DNA of 64,000 nt from Indioceanicola profundi (GCF_003568845.1 NZ_CP030126.1:186001-250000), one strand, 5' to 3'; numbered from the stretch's first letter, positions 10,238 through 18,863 are shown. Notes: generated by a model not told the origin, from the sequence alone. Translations and numbers: made by a program.

Positions 10238-10249
10238 TTGCATCTGCAA
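10238..10249. promoter_or_regulatory. Palindrome TTGCATCTGCAA upstream of prpE (candidate operator)
   Basis: A perfect 12-base inverted repeat, TTGCA-TC-TGCAA, 73 bases before the prpE start. TTTGC/GCAAA-type palindromes are bound by the XRE-like short-chain acyl-CoA regulators (ScfR/PccR/RamB) that control propionate genes in some bacteria, so the position is suggestive. On the minus strand its TTGCAG edge could also act as a -35 box. No regulator gene is adjacent. Confidence 0.35.
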
Positions 10250-10440
10250 CAGCGAAAAAATCGATCCTACCGATGCGGCTCCTGCGGCAAACCGACCCGT
10301 ATGGGCAGGCGCCGCGATCCCGCTTCCCCTGATAGGGATGGCGGGGCGAGCCCGCATTGATATCGCTCAACCGGCCGCCGCCTGGACCATGCCGCCGGCG
10401 GACGGTATCGTCCTCATCCAGCCGAGACGGGTGCCATAGC

Positions 10441-10884
10441 ATGTCCACATCAACCGCGAGCCTGGAAGGTTCATCGCCGGCTTGGCCGGACGGGATCACC
10501 GTGACCCGCCTGCGCGTTGCCCGTCCCACCGACCGGCTGGAGGCGGTGGTCGCCTTCTATTGCGACGGGCTGGGGCTGCCCCGGCTGGGCGGGTTCCAGG
10601 ACCATGACGGCTATGACGGGGTGTTCGTCGGCCTGCCCGGCTGGGAGACGCATCTGGAATTCACGCGGCACCGGGCCGGCAGCCCCTGTCCTGCCCCCAG
10701 CAGGGACAATCTGCTGGTCCTCTATGTGGACTGCCGGGAGGAACTCGACCGCTGGACCGCCCGCATGGCGGCCCGCGGCCACGCGCCGGTGGAGCCGGAA
10801 AATCCCTACTGGAACGGCCGCGCCGTCACCTTCGAGGACCCGGACGGCTGGCGCGTGGCGATCTCGCTACGGCCGGGAACATGA
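10441..10884 (+). CDS. VOC (glyoxalase/bleomycin-resistance fold) protein
   Basis: 147-residue single VOC module: strand-helix start ITVTRLRVARPTDRLEAVVAFYCDGLGLPRLG, middle DGVFVGLPGWETHLEFTRH, and the end motif NPYWNGRAVTFEDPDGWRVAIS with the metal-ligand-type glutamate. Such proteins bind a divalent metal and act as lyases, dioxygenases or drug binders; the substrate is unknown. ATG 10441 is chosen as the start of the conserved part, but the Shine-Dalgarno is weak. It is followed after 53 bases by the CDF transporter in the same direction, which may share a transcript. Confidence 0.8.
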   Translation: MSTSTASLEGSSPAWPDGITVTRLRVARPTDRLEAVVAFYCDGLGLPRLGGFQDHDGYDGVFVGLPGWETHLEFTRHRAGSPCPAPSRDNLLVLYVDCREELDRWTARMAARGHAPVEPENPYWNGRAVTFEDPDGWRVAISLRPGT

Positions 10885-10937
10885 CAGGGCGGCGGGTGCC
10901 CTGTTGACGCGGCAGACATTGAATAGCAGGCGGATGA

Positions 10938-11870
10938 ATGGGGCGGGGACACACACACGGCGACGCGCATGACCATCACCGACAGGGCCATGGTCACCAT
11001 CATCATGGGACCGGGAACCAGGCCCGTCTGTTCTGGGCGCTGCTGCTGACCGGCGGGTTCATGGTGGCGGAGATTGTGGGCGGGCTGCTGTCCGGGTCGC
11101 TGGCCTTGCTGGCCGATGCTGGCCACATGGCGACGGACACGGCGGCGCTGGCCCTGTCCTGGTACGCCCTGCGGGCGGGCAGCCGGCCGCCGACGGAGGT
11201 TCATTCCTACGGCCAGCACCGCTTCCAGGTATTGGCGGCCTTCATCAACGGGGCGAGTCTGGTCGGTATTTCCGTCTGGATCGTGATCGAGGCCATCCAG
11301 CGCCTGGCTGAACCGGTGGAGGTGCTGGGCGGGACCATGCTGGCGGTGGCGGCGCTCGGCCTTGCGGTGAACATCGCCGCCTTCCTGATCCTGCATGGCG
11401 GCGGGCAGGAGAATCTGAACATCCGCGGGGCCACCCTGCATGTGCTGGGCGACCTGCTGGGATCGGTGGCGGCGCTGCTGGCGGCCGGGGTGATCCTGTG
11501 GACGGGCTGGACGCCTATCGATCCGATCTTGTCGGTGCTGGTTTCGCTGCTGATCCTGCGCAGCGCCTGGGTACTGCTGGGCCGGTCCTGGCATGTGCTG
11601 ATGGAGGGGACGCCGGACGGGCTGGATCTGGCGGCGCTGAAACGCGACCTCACCGGGGCGGTGCCGGGCGTCACCGACATCCATCATGTCCATGCCTGGT
11701 CCCTGACGCCGGAGCGTCCGCTGGTGACAATGCACGCGAATATCGAGCCCGGTGCGGACCATGACGACGTGCTGCGCCAACTCCAGTCCCTGCTGAGGGA
11801 GCGGTTCGGCATCCGCCACGCCACCATCCAGGTGGAACGCGAGGGCTGTGCTGGGCCGAGCGGGTGTTGA
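10938..11870 (+). CDS. Cation diffusion facilitator metal exporter (CzcD/ZitB-like)
   Basis: 310-residue inner-membrane divalent-metal/proton antiporter. The N-terminal 25 residues are His-rich (GHTHGDAHDHHRQGHGHHHH), a cytoplasmic metal-gathering tail. Six helices follow; helix 2 carries LADAGHMATDTAAL and helix 5 carries LHVLGDLLGS, together giving the two HxxxD pairs of the transport site, the pattern of zinc/cobalt/cadmium exporters. The C-terminal cytoplasmic domain (DIHHVHAWSLTPERPLVTMHANI) resembles a ferredoxin-like dimer domain. Metal specificity is inferred as Zn/Cd/Co. No metal-sensing regulator is adjacent. Confidence 0.92.
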   Translation: MGRGHTHGDAHDHHRQGHGHHHHGTGNQARLFWALLLTGGFMVAEIVGGLLSGSLALLADAGHMATDTAALALSWYALRAGSRPPTEVHSYGQHRFQVLAAFINGASLVGISVWIVIEAIQRLAEPVEVLGGTMLAVAALGLAVNIAAFLILHGGGQENLNIRGATLHVLGDLLGSVAALLAAGVILWTGWTPIDPILSVLVSLLILRSAWVLLGRSWHVLMEGTPDGLDLAALKRDLTGAVPGVTDIHHVHAWSLTPERPLVTMHANIEPGADHDDVLRQLQSLLRERFGIRHATIQVEREGCAGPSGC

Positions 11871-11906
11871 TCGGGCGATTTCTGGCCGAACGACTGCCGG
11901 CCGGGC

Positions 11907-13547
11907 CTACCGCCGCGTGCCGTCCGTCCGCATCCAGCGGTATCCGTAGCCGTTCAGGCTGATCGGCTTTTCCGGGTCCATCTTATCTTCCCCGTCATAG
12001 GACTGGTCGCAATACACGTCGTGCATACTGCCCACATCCTCGTCCAGCCCCTCCAGCCGCACCTTCTGCGGCTTCGGGGAGAAATTATGCAGCAGGACCA
12101 TGCGGCCTTCCTGCCACTTCATCGTGTGGGCAAGCACCGCCTCCGTCCCGGCGTCCAGCACCGTCAGTTCGCCCCAGCCCAGCTCCGGCGATTCGCGCCG
12201 CACCCGTGACGCCGCCTCCACCCAGTTCAACAGGCTCTGCCGGTCCCGCCGCTGATGCTGGACATTGACCTTGTCAAAGCCGAAGGGGCCCTTGGAAATC
12301 ACCGGCCGCACCAGCTTGTCGGCCGGGGCCGCGGAGAACCCGCCATTCTCCTCGGCACTCCACTGCATGGGCGTGCGGACGGGAAAGCGGTCGGGCAGGT
12401 TCTGGAGGTCGCCCATGCCGATCTCGTCCCCGTACCAGATGACGGGTGAGCCGGGCAGGGTGAAGAGCAGGGAGAAAACCAGCTCCAGCCGCTTGCGGTC
12501 ATTGTCCAGCATGGACGCCAACCGCCGCCGGATGCCGCGACCGTAGAGGCGCATGCTCTCATCCGGGGCGAATGCGCGGAAGCACTCCTCCAGCTCCTCC
12601 GGTTCCAGCCGGCCCAGATCCAGCTCATCATGGTTGCGCAGGAAGTTCGCCCATTGGGCGCGGAGCGGCATGGAAGGCAGGGTGCGCATCACCTTGCGCA
12701 GCTCCGTCGCCTGATTCCGCGCCAGACACAGGAACAGGCGCTGGTTGACGATGAAGTTGAACATCAGGTTCATGCGGTCGCCTTCGCCCACATAATCGGG
12801 CACCTCGTCGGCGGTCACATTCGCCTCCGCCAGCAGTGCGGCGTCGCCGCGCCGCCAGGACATGAAGGCGCGCATGTCCTCCAGCCATTCGTAATGCCGC
12901 TGGAACCGGTACTCCTCCTTCAGGCTTTCGATCACGAAAGGGGCGGCATCCATCCGGAAGCCGGACACGCCCAGCTCGAGCCAGAACCCCATGATCTTCT
13001 GGATTTCCTCCCGCACGTCCGGATTGTCCGGGTTCAGGTCGGGCGAAAAGTCGTAGAAGCGGTGGAAATAATAGGCCTGCGCCTCCTCGTGCCAGGTCCA
13101 GGTAGTTTCCTGCTGGCCCGGGAAGACCATGCCTTCATGGGCGTTGTGGGGCTTCTCCTTGGACCAGAGATACCAGCTCCGCATGGGGCTGTTCTCGTCC
13201 TTCACCGCCTCCTGGAACCAGGGGTGGTCGATGCTGGTGTGGTTCACGACCAGGTCGATGATGACCCGGAGACCACGCTCCCGCGCCAACTGCATGAAGT
13301 TGACGAAGTCGCCCAGCGAGCCTAGGCGCGGGTCCACGCTGTAATAGTCGCTGATGTCGTAGCCATTGTCGCGGTTGGGCGTTTTGAAGAAGGGCAGCAG
13401 CCAGATGCAGGTGGCGCCCAGCCCGGCGATATAGTCCAGCCGGTCGGTCAGCCCCTTGAAGTCCCCGATTCCATCGCCGTTGCCGTCCATGAAGGTTTCG
13501 ACGTCGACGCAGTAGAAGACGGCGTTCTTGTACCAGATGTTCTGCAT
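11907..13547 (-). CDS. GH13 alpha-amylase family glycosidase (trehalose synthase-like)
   Basis: 546-residue (beta/alpha)8 enzyme with the four GH13 regions: DLVVNHTS, GFRMDAAPF (nucleophile Asp), LLAEANV (acid/base Glu) and FLRNHDELDL. The opening WYKNAVFYCVDVETFMDGNGDGIGDF and PFFKTPNRDNGYDISDYYSVDPRLG are those of the trehalose synthase / maltosyl-group subfamilies. Likely reactions are maltose-trehalose isomerisation or alpha-glucoside hydrolysis; the maltokinase domain often fused to TreS is absent. ATG 13547 fits the family start but has a weak ribosome site, and the frame is open 50 codons further. No glgE or treYZ lies nearby. Confidence 0.85.
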   Translation of the reverse strand: MQNIWYKNAVFYCVDVETFMDGNGDGIGDFKGLTDRLDYIAGLGATCIWLLPFFKTPNRDNGYDISDYYSVDPRLGSLGDFVNFMQLARERGLRVIIDLVVNHTSIDHPWFQEAVKDENSPMRSWYLWSKEKPHNAHEGMVFPGQQETTWTWHEEAQAYYFHRFYDFSPDLNPDNPDVREEIQKIMGFWLELGVSGFRMDAAPFVIESLKEEYRFQRHYEWLEDMRAFMSWRRGDAALLAEANVTADEVPDYVGEGDRMNLMFNFIVNQRLFLCLARNQATELRKVMRTLPSMPLRAQWANFLRNHDELDLGRLEPEELEECFRAFAPDESMRLYGRGIRRRLASMLDNDRKRLELVFSLLFTLPGSPVIWYGDEIGMGDLQNLPDRFPVRTPMQWSAEENGGFSAAPADKLVRPVISKGPFGFDKVNVQHQRRDRQSLLNWVEAASRVRRESPELGWGELTVLDAGTEAVLAHTMKWQEGRMVLLHNFSPKPQKVRLEGLDEDVGSMHDVYCDQSYDGEDKMDPEKPISLNGYGYRWMRTDGTRR

Positions 13548-13719
13548 GGGACGGACCGGCGTTGGACCTGGGGATAATCCGGATGCAACAGCCCGTTCCC
13601 TCGTTCTGTCCCGCCCATTCGGGCTGGTACACGCCTGACTGGGGCCTTTCTCCCCGGCCCGCCGCGTGCTAGACCGCGACGAAACCGATGTTTTCACAAG
13701 ATTTCATGGGAAAGCGCCG

Positions 13720-14406
13720 ATGACCAAGCTCGTGCTCCTCCGCCACGGCCAGAGCGAGTGGAACCTCGAAAATCTGTTCACCGGCTGGGTCGATGTCGAC
13801 CTGACCCAGAAGGGCGTGGAAGAGGCGCGAGCGGCCGGGCAGCGGCTGGCGGCCGCGGGCTTCGACTTCGATGTCTGCCACACCTCCGTTCTGAAGCGCG
13901 CCATCAAGACGCTGAACCTCGCGCTGGAGAGCATGGACCGGCTCTGGCTGCCGGTGCAGAAGGACTGGCGGTTGAATGAGCGGCACTATGGCGGGCTCCA
14001 GGGGCTGAACAAGGCCCAGACGGCGGAGAAGCACGGCAAGGAGCAGGTGCATGTCTGGCGCCGCAGCTACGACATCCCGCCGCCGCCACTGGAAGAGGGG
14101 GATGAGCGGCTGCCGGACAACGATCCGCGTTACCAGGGCCTGCCGAAATCGGCCCTGCCGCGCACCGAAAGCCTGAAGGACTGCGTCGCCCGCGTGGTTC
14201 CCTACTGGAACGAGGCGGTCGCCCCGCAGGTGCGGGAGGGCAAGCGCGTCCTGATCGCCGCCCACGGCAACAGCCTGCGCGGTCTGGTCAAGTACCTCTC
14301 CGACATCTCCGACGAGGAGATCCCCGAATTCGAGATCCCCACCGGACAGCCGCTGGTCTATGAGCTGGACAAGGATTTGAAGCCGGTCGAGCGCTATTTC
14401 CTCTGA
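13720..14406 (+). CDS. gpmA: 2,3-bisphosphoglycerate-dependent phosphoglycerate mutase
   Basis: 228-residue glycolytic/gluconeogenic enzyme interconverting 3- and 2-phosphoglycerate through a phospho-histidine. LRHGQSEWN at residues 7-15 holds the phosphorylated His9; [26 protein letters not shown] and the second histidine in AAHGNSLRG complete the dPGM active site. Length is about 20 residues shorter than E. coli GpmA, as in other alphaproteobacterial forms. It is divergent from the GH13 gene, and a palindromic repeat follows it. Confidence 0.95.
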   Translation: MTKLVLLRHGQSEWNLENLFTGWVDVDLTQKGVEEARAAGQRLAAAGFDFDVCHTSVLKRAIKTLNLALESMDRLWLPVQKDWRLNERHYGGLQGLNKAQTAEKHGKEQVHVWRRSYDIPPPPLEEGDERLPDNDPRYQGLPKSALPRTESLKDCVARVVPYWNEAVAPQVREGKRVLIAAHGNSLRGLVKYLSDISDEEIPEFEIPTGQPLVYELDKDLKPVERYFL

Positions 14407-14454
14407 GGCGCTGATGAATGCGGGGCGGAAGCATGGCCCCGCATCCACGCATCT

Positions 14455-14557
14455 CCGTCATCCGGGCGTAGCTTTAGCTGATGCCGCAGGCGGCTAAGCC
14501 GGGAGTTCCAAGAGCGGTGTGGGTGGCCCTGGGTCCCGGCTTTCGCCGGGATGACGG
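14455..14557. repeat. REP-like palindromic element between gpmA and deoC
   Basis: Second copy of the element seen at 2412: GTCATCCGGGCG at 14457 facing CCCTGGGTCCCGGCTTTCG at 14527 and CCGGGATGACGG. The outer arms GTCATCC and GGATGAC are complementary. It sits exactly between the convergent gpmA and deoC stops, where it could act as a bidirectional transcription stop or mRNA end protector. Confidence 0.75.
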
Positions 14558-14563
14558 CTGTAG

Positions 14564-15334
14564 TCAATAGCTGGAAGAGTTGCCCGCCCCAGCCCCGTGG
14601 CCCAACTCCGCCAGAACGGCATCCAGCAGGCCGGACGCGCCGAAGCGGAAGGTCTGCGGCGTGACCCAGCCCGGCCCGCAGATTTCATCCGCCAGCGCCA
14701 GATACTCCCCGGCCCCCTGTACGTCGCGGATGCCGCCGGACGCCTTGAAGCCGACATTGCGGCCCTGTCCGGCTGCGTCGCGGCAGGCCTCCAGCAGGAT
14801 GCGGGCGGCCCCCGGCGTAGCGCCCACCGGGACCTTGCCGGTACTGGTCTTCAGGAAGTCGGCCCCGCCTTCGACCGCGATGCGGGCGGCCTTGGCGATC
14901 AAGGCGGGCTTGGCCAGCGATCCCGTCTCCAGGATCACCTTCAGGGTAGCGCCATTGCAGGCCGCGCGCACCGCGGCCATCTGCTCCGCCGCCTTCACCC
15001 CCTGCAGGGTGATCACATCGGCATAGTTCAGCACGTAATCGATCTCGTCCGCCCCGTCATCCAGGGCCTCCGCGATCTGGCGCAGCACCTTCTCGGTAGG
15101 GAAGCTGCCGCCGGGGAAGTTCACCACCGTGGCGACCCTGACATTGGTATCGCGCAGGTTCGATTTGGCGATGGCGACGAACAGCGGCCAGATGCACACG
15201 GCCGCCACGGGCGCCGCCGGCGTCACCGCCCGCTCGCACAGCCGCGCCACGGCATCGGCATCGTCCGAATCGTTCAGGCTGGTCAGGTCGATCAGCGGCA
15301 GCGCGCGGGCGGCCACGGTGGAGTCGCTCGTCAT
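14564..15334 (-). CDS. deoC: Deoxyribose-phosphate aldolase
   Basis: 256-residue class I aldolase that cleaves 2-deoxyribose 5-phosphate to glyceraldehyde 3-phosphate and acetaldehyde. LIDLTSLNDSD opens the barrel, the Schiff-base lysine lies in GGADFLKTSTGK, and the second active-site lysine in GFKASGGIRD. It is the longer form resembling E. coli DeoC. The start ATG 15334 has GAGGG eight bases upstream. It lies downstream of cdd in the same direction with a 96-base gap, forming a pyrimidine deoxyribonucleoside salvage pair. Confidence 0.95.
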   Translation of the reverse strand: MTSDSTVAARALPLIDLTSLNDSDDADAVARLCERAVTPAAPVAAVCIWPLFVAIAKSNLRDTNVRVATVVNFPGGSFPTEKVLRQIAEALDDGADEIDYVLNYADVITLQGVKAAEQMAAVRAACNGATLKVILETGSLAKPALIAKAARIAVEGGADFLKTSTGKVPVGATPGAARILLEACRDAAGQGRNVGFKASGGIRDVQGAGEYLALADEICGPGWVTPQTFRFGASGLLDAVLAELGHGAGAGNSSSY

Positions 15335-15365
15335 GGGCAAGGCCCTCGTTTCGTGATCTTCAACG

Positions 15366-15398
15366 CCCTCGCCCTTCGGCAAGCTCAGGGTGAGGGCT
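15366..15398. repeat. Dispersed repeat, 'LRVR' type, between deoC and cdd
   Basis: GCCCTCGCCCTTCGGCAAGC followed by TCAGGGTGAGGGC: the arms GCCCTCNCCC..GGGTGAGGGC are complementary. It belongs to the same family as the pair at 36971-37055 (core CTCA(C/T)CCTGAGC). Elements of this kind are common in intergenic spacers of high-GC alphaproteobacteria. Confidence 0.6.
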
Positions 15399-15430
15399 TG
15401 TCCGCGCCGCGCTCTGGGGAGGGGCTGACC

Positions 15431-15844
15431 TCAGAATCCCAGATTATCCGGTCCGAAGCTGTCGGGCAGGATTTCGTTCAGCGTGTAACTCTTGCGCCAG
15501 CCGCCGGCATCGAAGACGTGGATTCTCGTTTCGGGCGTGGAGAATTCGCGGATGCGCTGGCGGCAGCCGCCGCAGGGCGTGCACAACGTGCCTGTGCCTT
15601 CCTCCCCGCCGACCACCGCGATCTCCACGATGCGCTTGGCGCCGGACATGATCATCCCGCCGATGGCGGTGGATTCCGCGCACTGGCCCTGGGGATAGGA
15701 TGCGTTCTCGATGTTGCAGCCGGCATGGATCGTTCCGTCCTCGGAACGGATCGCGGCCCCGACCTTGAAGCGGGAATAGGGCACATGGGCGAAGCCGCGG
15801 GCCCGCCGCGCCGCCTCGAACAGGTCCTGGGGAATGTCGCTCAT
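15431..15844 (-). CDS. cdd: Cytidine deaminase
   Basis: 137-residue homotetrameric-type zinc hydrolase converting (deoxy)cytidine to (deoxy)uridine. VPYSRFKVGAAI is the family N-terminal box; CAESTAI supplies a zinc cysteine and the catalytic glutamate, and CTPCGGCRQ the other two cysteine ligands. GCNIENASYPQG is also typical. ATG 15844 gives the standard N-terminus; ATG 15859 or 15862, with GGAG just upstream, would add five or six residues. It is probably co-transcribed with deoC for nucleoside scavenging. Confidence 0.93.
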   Translation of the reverse strand: MSDIPQDLFEAARRARGFAHVPYSRFKVGAAIRSEDGTIHAGCNIENASYPQGQCAESTAIGGMIMSGAKRIVEIAVVGGEEGTGTLCTPCGGCRQRIREFSTPETRIHVFDAGGWRKSYTLNEILPDSFGPDNLGF

Positions 15845-15982
15845 CAACCAAGGCTCCATCATCTGTCTCCGCGGAGCATAGTGATGGCGGCGGCGTCCCG
15901 CCAGTGCGCGCGCACCTTCCGGCCGCATCGCTGTTAAGGAGCGGATGGTCCGGAATGGCCGGACCGAAGGGGAGAGGAAAGC

Positions 15983-16360
15983 ATGGGCATTCTGGGACGT
16001 TTCATGGGCCATGCCAGCTGCGTCGATCTGGAGAAGCTGGAACAGGAATTCTCCCAGATTCTGGTGGAGGGGGAGGCGATCTCCGGTGCTTACAAGCTGG
16101 TGCGCGATCTGCTGGTGCTGACCAACCGTCGGCTGATCCTGGTGGACAAGCAGGGCATGACCGGCCGCAAGACCGCCTATGTCAGCATCCCCTATGGCAG
16201 TGTCTCCCAATTCTCCATCGAGACGGCAGGCAGCTTCGACATGGATGCGGAGCTGTCGATCTGGGTTCGCGGTCGCTCCGAACCGATCAAGCAGGATTTC
16301 GGCCGCGGCAGCTCGATCCACGAGGTGCACCGCATCCTGGCCGGCCATGTGCTGAAATAA
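15983..16360 (+). CDS. Bacterial PH-domain protein
   Basis: 125-residue soluble protein filling one bacterial pleckstrin-homology domain (bPH family): LVEGEAISGAYKLVRDLLVLTNRRLILVDKQ, YVSIPYGSVSQFSIETAG and a C-terminal helix IHEVHRILAGHVL. ATG 15983 has an excellent GGGGAGAGGAAA site. It has no signal peptide or membrane segment. Its cellular role is unknown; related proteins form ring-like oligomers. It is divergent from cdd and converges on the AsnC gene with only six bases between. Confidence 0.8.
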   Translation: MGILGRFMGHASCVDLEKLEQEFSQILVEGEAISGAYKLVRDLLVLTNRRLILVDKQGMTGRKTAYVSIPYGSVSQFSIETAGSFDMDAELSIWVRGRSEPIKQDFGRGSSIHEVHRILAGHVLK

Positions 16361-16366
16361 GGCCGC

Positions 16367-16840
16367 TCAAGCCCCCACGGGTGCCAGGATCTTGCCTTCC
16401 ACCTTGGTGCTCAGCACCAGCACGGAATGGGTGGCGCCCAGCGGGGCCAGGGCCGTGATGACCCTGTCCAGGTGCTGCACATTGGCGGCGGCGATCTTCA
16501 GCAGATAGCTGTCCTCCCCCGTCACCTCGTGGCACTCCAGCACTTCGGCCGTGTCGGCGGCGAAACGCTCAATGGCGGAGTCCTGCCCGGGAAAGGCGCG
16601 GATGCGCACGAAGGCCGCCAGTTTCCAGCCCATCGCAGACCGGTTGACCTGTGCCCGGTAGCCCTGTATCAGCCCAGCCACCTCCATGCGCCGCAGGCGC
16701 TCGGCCACGGCGGGGGCGGTCAGCCCGACCTTGCGGCCAAGCTCGGCGTAGGGTTGTCGGGCGTCCTCCTGCAATTCCGCCAGGAGACGGCGTCCGACCT
16801 CATCCAACAGGTCCGGGTCCATTGCGTGTTTCGCTCCCAT
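16367..16840 (-). CDS. Lrp/AsnC-family transcriptional regulator
   Basis: 157 residues: an N-terminal AsnC-type helix-turn-helix (LLAELQEDARQPYAELGRKVGLTAPAVAERLRRMEVAGLIQGYRA) and a C-terminal RAM ligand domain (AFVRIRAFPGQDSAIERFAADTAEVLECHEVTGEDSYLLKIAAANVQHLDRVI) that binds amino acids and forms octamers. It is divergent from a LysE-type exporter with 92 bases between, the standard arrangement for amino-acid-responsive control of an exporter. It probably regulates that gene and itself; the effector is unknown. Confidence 0.9.
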   Translation of the reverse strand: MGAKHAMDPDLLDEVGRRLLAELQEDARQPYAELGRKVGLTAPAVAERLRRMEVAGLIQGYRAQVNRSAMGWKLAAFVRIRAFPGQDSAIERFAADTAEVLECHEVTGEDSYLLKIAAANVQHLDRVITALAPLGATHSVLVLSTKVEGKILAPVGA

Positions 16841-16932
16841 ACGGGCGATCCTAGCCGGACCGGGCCGTTTCCGCCATGCCGCGCACTGTCTCCGCCGGCG
16901 CCATCGGGGAAGCAAAGGACGGAGCGTTGCGC

Positions 16933-17559
16933 GTGCTGGAAGAGCTGGGCATCATTTTCCGCGGCATCATCCTGGGCGTTGCCATCGCCGCCCCGGTCGG
17001 CCCCATCGGCCTGCTCTGCATCCGCCGGACGGTGGAGCGCGGCCTGGCCGTGGGGCTGGCTACCGGTTTCGGGGCAGCCGCGGCCGATACGATGTTCAGC
17101 GCCGTCGCCGCCTTCGGCATCGGCGCTATCCTGGACGCCATCACCGGCCACGAGACGCAGCTCCGCATTGTCGGCGGGCTGTTCCTGATCGTGGTCGCGA
17201 TCCACAGCTTCCTGCGGGAACCGAAGGAGCCGGCGCGCCAGCAGGTGCGGAACCTGCCCCGCGCCCTGGTCAGCGGATTCGCCCTGACGGTCAGCAATCC
17301 CGTTACCATCCTGGGCATCACCGCCATCGTGGTCGGCTTCGGCGGGGAGCTGGAAGGTGTTCAGCGCTGGACCCTGTTGGGCGGCATCTTCCTGGGCTCG
17401 CTGGCCTGGTGGTGCATCCTGTGCGGCGGCGTCGCCCTGATCCGCGACCGCATGAACCCGCGCACGGTCCACTGGATCAACATCGGAACCGGTGTCTTCC
17501 TGGTGCTCCTGGCCGTCTGGGCGCTGGGCGGGGTGTGGTGGAACTGGGTAGCAGGCTGA
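16933..17559 (+). CDS. LysE/RhtB-family amino-acid exporter
   Basis: About 208 residues, six predicted helices. IFRGIILGVAIAAPVGPIGLLCIRRTVERG is the conserved LysE start (helix 1, P-G-P-type turn), and SGFALTVSNPVTILG is the central NP motif. These proteins export basic or neutral amino acids or related metabolites. I place the start at GTG 16933, with GGAG eight bases upstream and a family-like N-terminus; ATG 16876 in the same frame is the alternative but lacks a ribosome site. It is likely controlled by the divergent AsnC-type regulator. Confidence 0.88.
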   Translation: MLEELGIIFRGIILGVAIAAPVGPIGLLCIRRTVERGLAVGLATGFGAAAADTMFSAVAAFGIGAILDAITGHETQLRIVGGLFLIVVAIHSFLREPKEPARQQVRNLPRALVSGFALTVSNPVTILGITAIVVGFGGELEGVQRWTLLGGIFLGSLAWWCILCGGVALIRDRMNPRTVHWINIGTGVFLVLLAVWALGGVWWNWVAG

Positions 17560-17565
17560 GTCCAA

Positions 17566-17601
17566 ACAAAAAGCCCCGGACACGCGGGGCATCCGGGGCT
17601 T
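17566..17601 (-). terminator. Intrinsic terminator of ahpC-ahpD
   Basis: AAGCCCCGGA (17571-17580) pairs with TCCGGGGCTT (17592-17601), ten perfect pairs. On the minus strand the stem is followed by TTTGTTTGG, a usable U-tract, 36 bases after the ahpD stop. The plus side lacks a T-run, so it mainly serves the minus-strand operon while also separating it from lysE. Confidence 0.75.
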
Positions 17602-17636
17602 CATCCGCCCTTCGGGGGCGGGGGACGTCAGGCCGC

Positions 17637-18167
17637 TCAGGACAGCGCGTTCTCCGCGTCCAGCACCGTGGCGACGGCGTGGATGACGGCGGCGATGCGC
17701 ACGGCGTCCTGGATGTTCTCGGTGGTCATGCCCTTGGACTGCACCTCGCGCTCATGCGCCTCGATGCACATGCCGCAGCCGTTGACGGCGCTGGCGGCAA
17801 GGGACCACAGCTCGAAATCAACCTTGTCGACGCCGGGGTTGCCGATGATGTTCATGCGCAGGCGGGCCGGCATCTTCTTGAACTCGGCGATGCCGGACAG
17901 GTGCACCGTGCGGTAATAGACATTGTTCATGCCCATGATGGCGCCGGCGGCCTTGGCGGCGTTCAGCGTGGCCTCGTCCACATGCTGGGCGGCTTCCGCC
18001 ACGATGGCGCGGGTGACGTCGTCCTGGCGCGCGGCATAGGCAGCAGCCACGGCGGAGCCCCAGGCCTGGTGCGGCTTCAGCGAGGAGGTCGTCAGGACCG
18101 AGCCGATGTTCAGGCGCAGATCCTTGGCATATTCGGGAAGGCGGGCCTTCAGCGCGTCGATCGACAT
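17637..18167 (-). CDS. ahpD: Alkyl hydroperoxide reductase AhpD (CMD-family thiol reductase)
   Basis: 176 residues, carboxymuconolactone-decarboxylase fold. The redox motif is C131-GM-C134 with H138 (NGCGMCIEAHE), the CxxCxxxH proton-relay arrangement of AhpD, which reduces oxidised AhpC at the expense of a lipoamide-type donor in mycobacteria. It lies 108 bases downstream of ahpC in the same direction, replacing AhpF as the likely reductant. A terminator-like hairpin in the gap could lower its dose relative to ahpC. Confidence 0.93.
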   Translation of the reverse strand: MSIDALKARLPEYAKDLRLNIGSVLTTSSLKPHQAWGSAVAAAYAARQDDVTRAIVAEAAQHVDEATLNAAKAAGAIMGMNNVYYRTVHLSGIAEFKKMPARLRMNIIGNPGVDKVDFELWSLAASAVNGCGMCIEAHEREVQSKGMTTENIQDAVRIAAVIHAVATVLDAENALS

Positions 18168-18210
18168 GGGTGGGTCACTCCGTTCGCGGGATTGTTCGGT
18201 TCTTGCAAGG

Positions 18211-18245
18211 AAAAGGCGGGCGGCGTCGGGGGAACGCCGCCCGCC
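18211..18245 (-). terminator. Hairpin with U-tract between ahpC and ahpD
   Basis: A perfect 11-base stem, GGCGGGCGGCG (18215-18225) with CGCCGCCCGCC (18235-18245), is followed on the minus strand by TTTTCC. It lies 30 bases after the ahpC stop and about 45 before the ahpD start. It looks like a partial terminator giving more ahpC than ahpD mRNA, as expected for a peroxidase and its reductase (inference). Confidence 0.65.
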
Positions 18246-18275
18246 CTGGTCAAGATCGCCCGATGGGTTGGGGGA

Positions 18276-18815
18276 TCAGGCGACCTTGAGGACGTCCTCG
18301 CCCTTCTGCCAGTTGCAGGGGCAGAGCTCGTCGGTCTGCAGCGCGTCGAGGGTGCGCAGCACCTCGTTCACGTTGCGGCCGACGGACAGGTCGTGCACGG
18401 AGGCGAAGCGGATGATGCCGTCCGGATCGACGATGAAGGTGGCGCGCAGGGCGACGCCCTCCTGCTTGTCCAGGATGCCCAGCTCGGTGGACAGCTCGCG
18501 CTTGATGTCGGCGAGCATCGGGAACGGCAGGTCCTTCAGGTCGGCATGGTTCTGGCGCCAAGCCAGGTGCACGAACTCGCTGTCGGTGGAGGCGCCGAGC
18601 ACCTGGGCGTCACGGTCGGCGAACTCGGTGTTTAGCTTGCCGAAGGCGGCGATCTCGGTCGGGCAGACGAAGGTGAAGTCCTTCGGCCAGAAGAACACGA
18701 CCGTCCACTTGCCCTTGTAGGTCTCGTTGTTGATCTGCGTGAAGGCGGTCTTCGGGTCGGTGGAAACGACGGCCTTCAGATCGAAAGCGGGAAACTTGTC
18801 GCCAACGGTCAGCAT
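18276..18815 (-). CDS. ahpC: Alkyl hydroperoxide reductase AhpC (2-Cys peroxiredoxin)
   Basis: 179-residue thioredoxin-fold peroxidase reducing H2O2, organic peroxides and peroxynitrite. The peroxidatic Cys51 is in DFTFVCPTE; resolving cysteines 165/167 are in DELCPCNW near the C-terminus, the CxC arrangement of AhpD-linked AhpC proteins. It is transcribed divergently from oxyR across a 160-base gap holding an inverted repeat, and is followed by ahpD: a complete OxyR-controlled peroxide-defence unit. Confidence 0.95.
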   Translation of the reverse strand: MLTVGDKFPAFDLKAVVSTDPKTAFTQINNETYKGKWTVVFFWPKDFTFVCPTEIAAFGKLNTEFADRDAQVLGASTDSEFVHLAWRQNHADLKDLPFPMLADIKRELSTELGILDKQEGVALRATFIVDPDGIIRFASVHDLSVGRNVNEVLRTLDALQTDELCPCNWQKGEDVLKVA

Positions 18816-18863
18816 CTTTAAAAGCTCCCTTTAGAATGGTTGGGGTGGCCATGCATGGCTACC

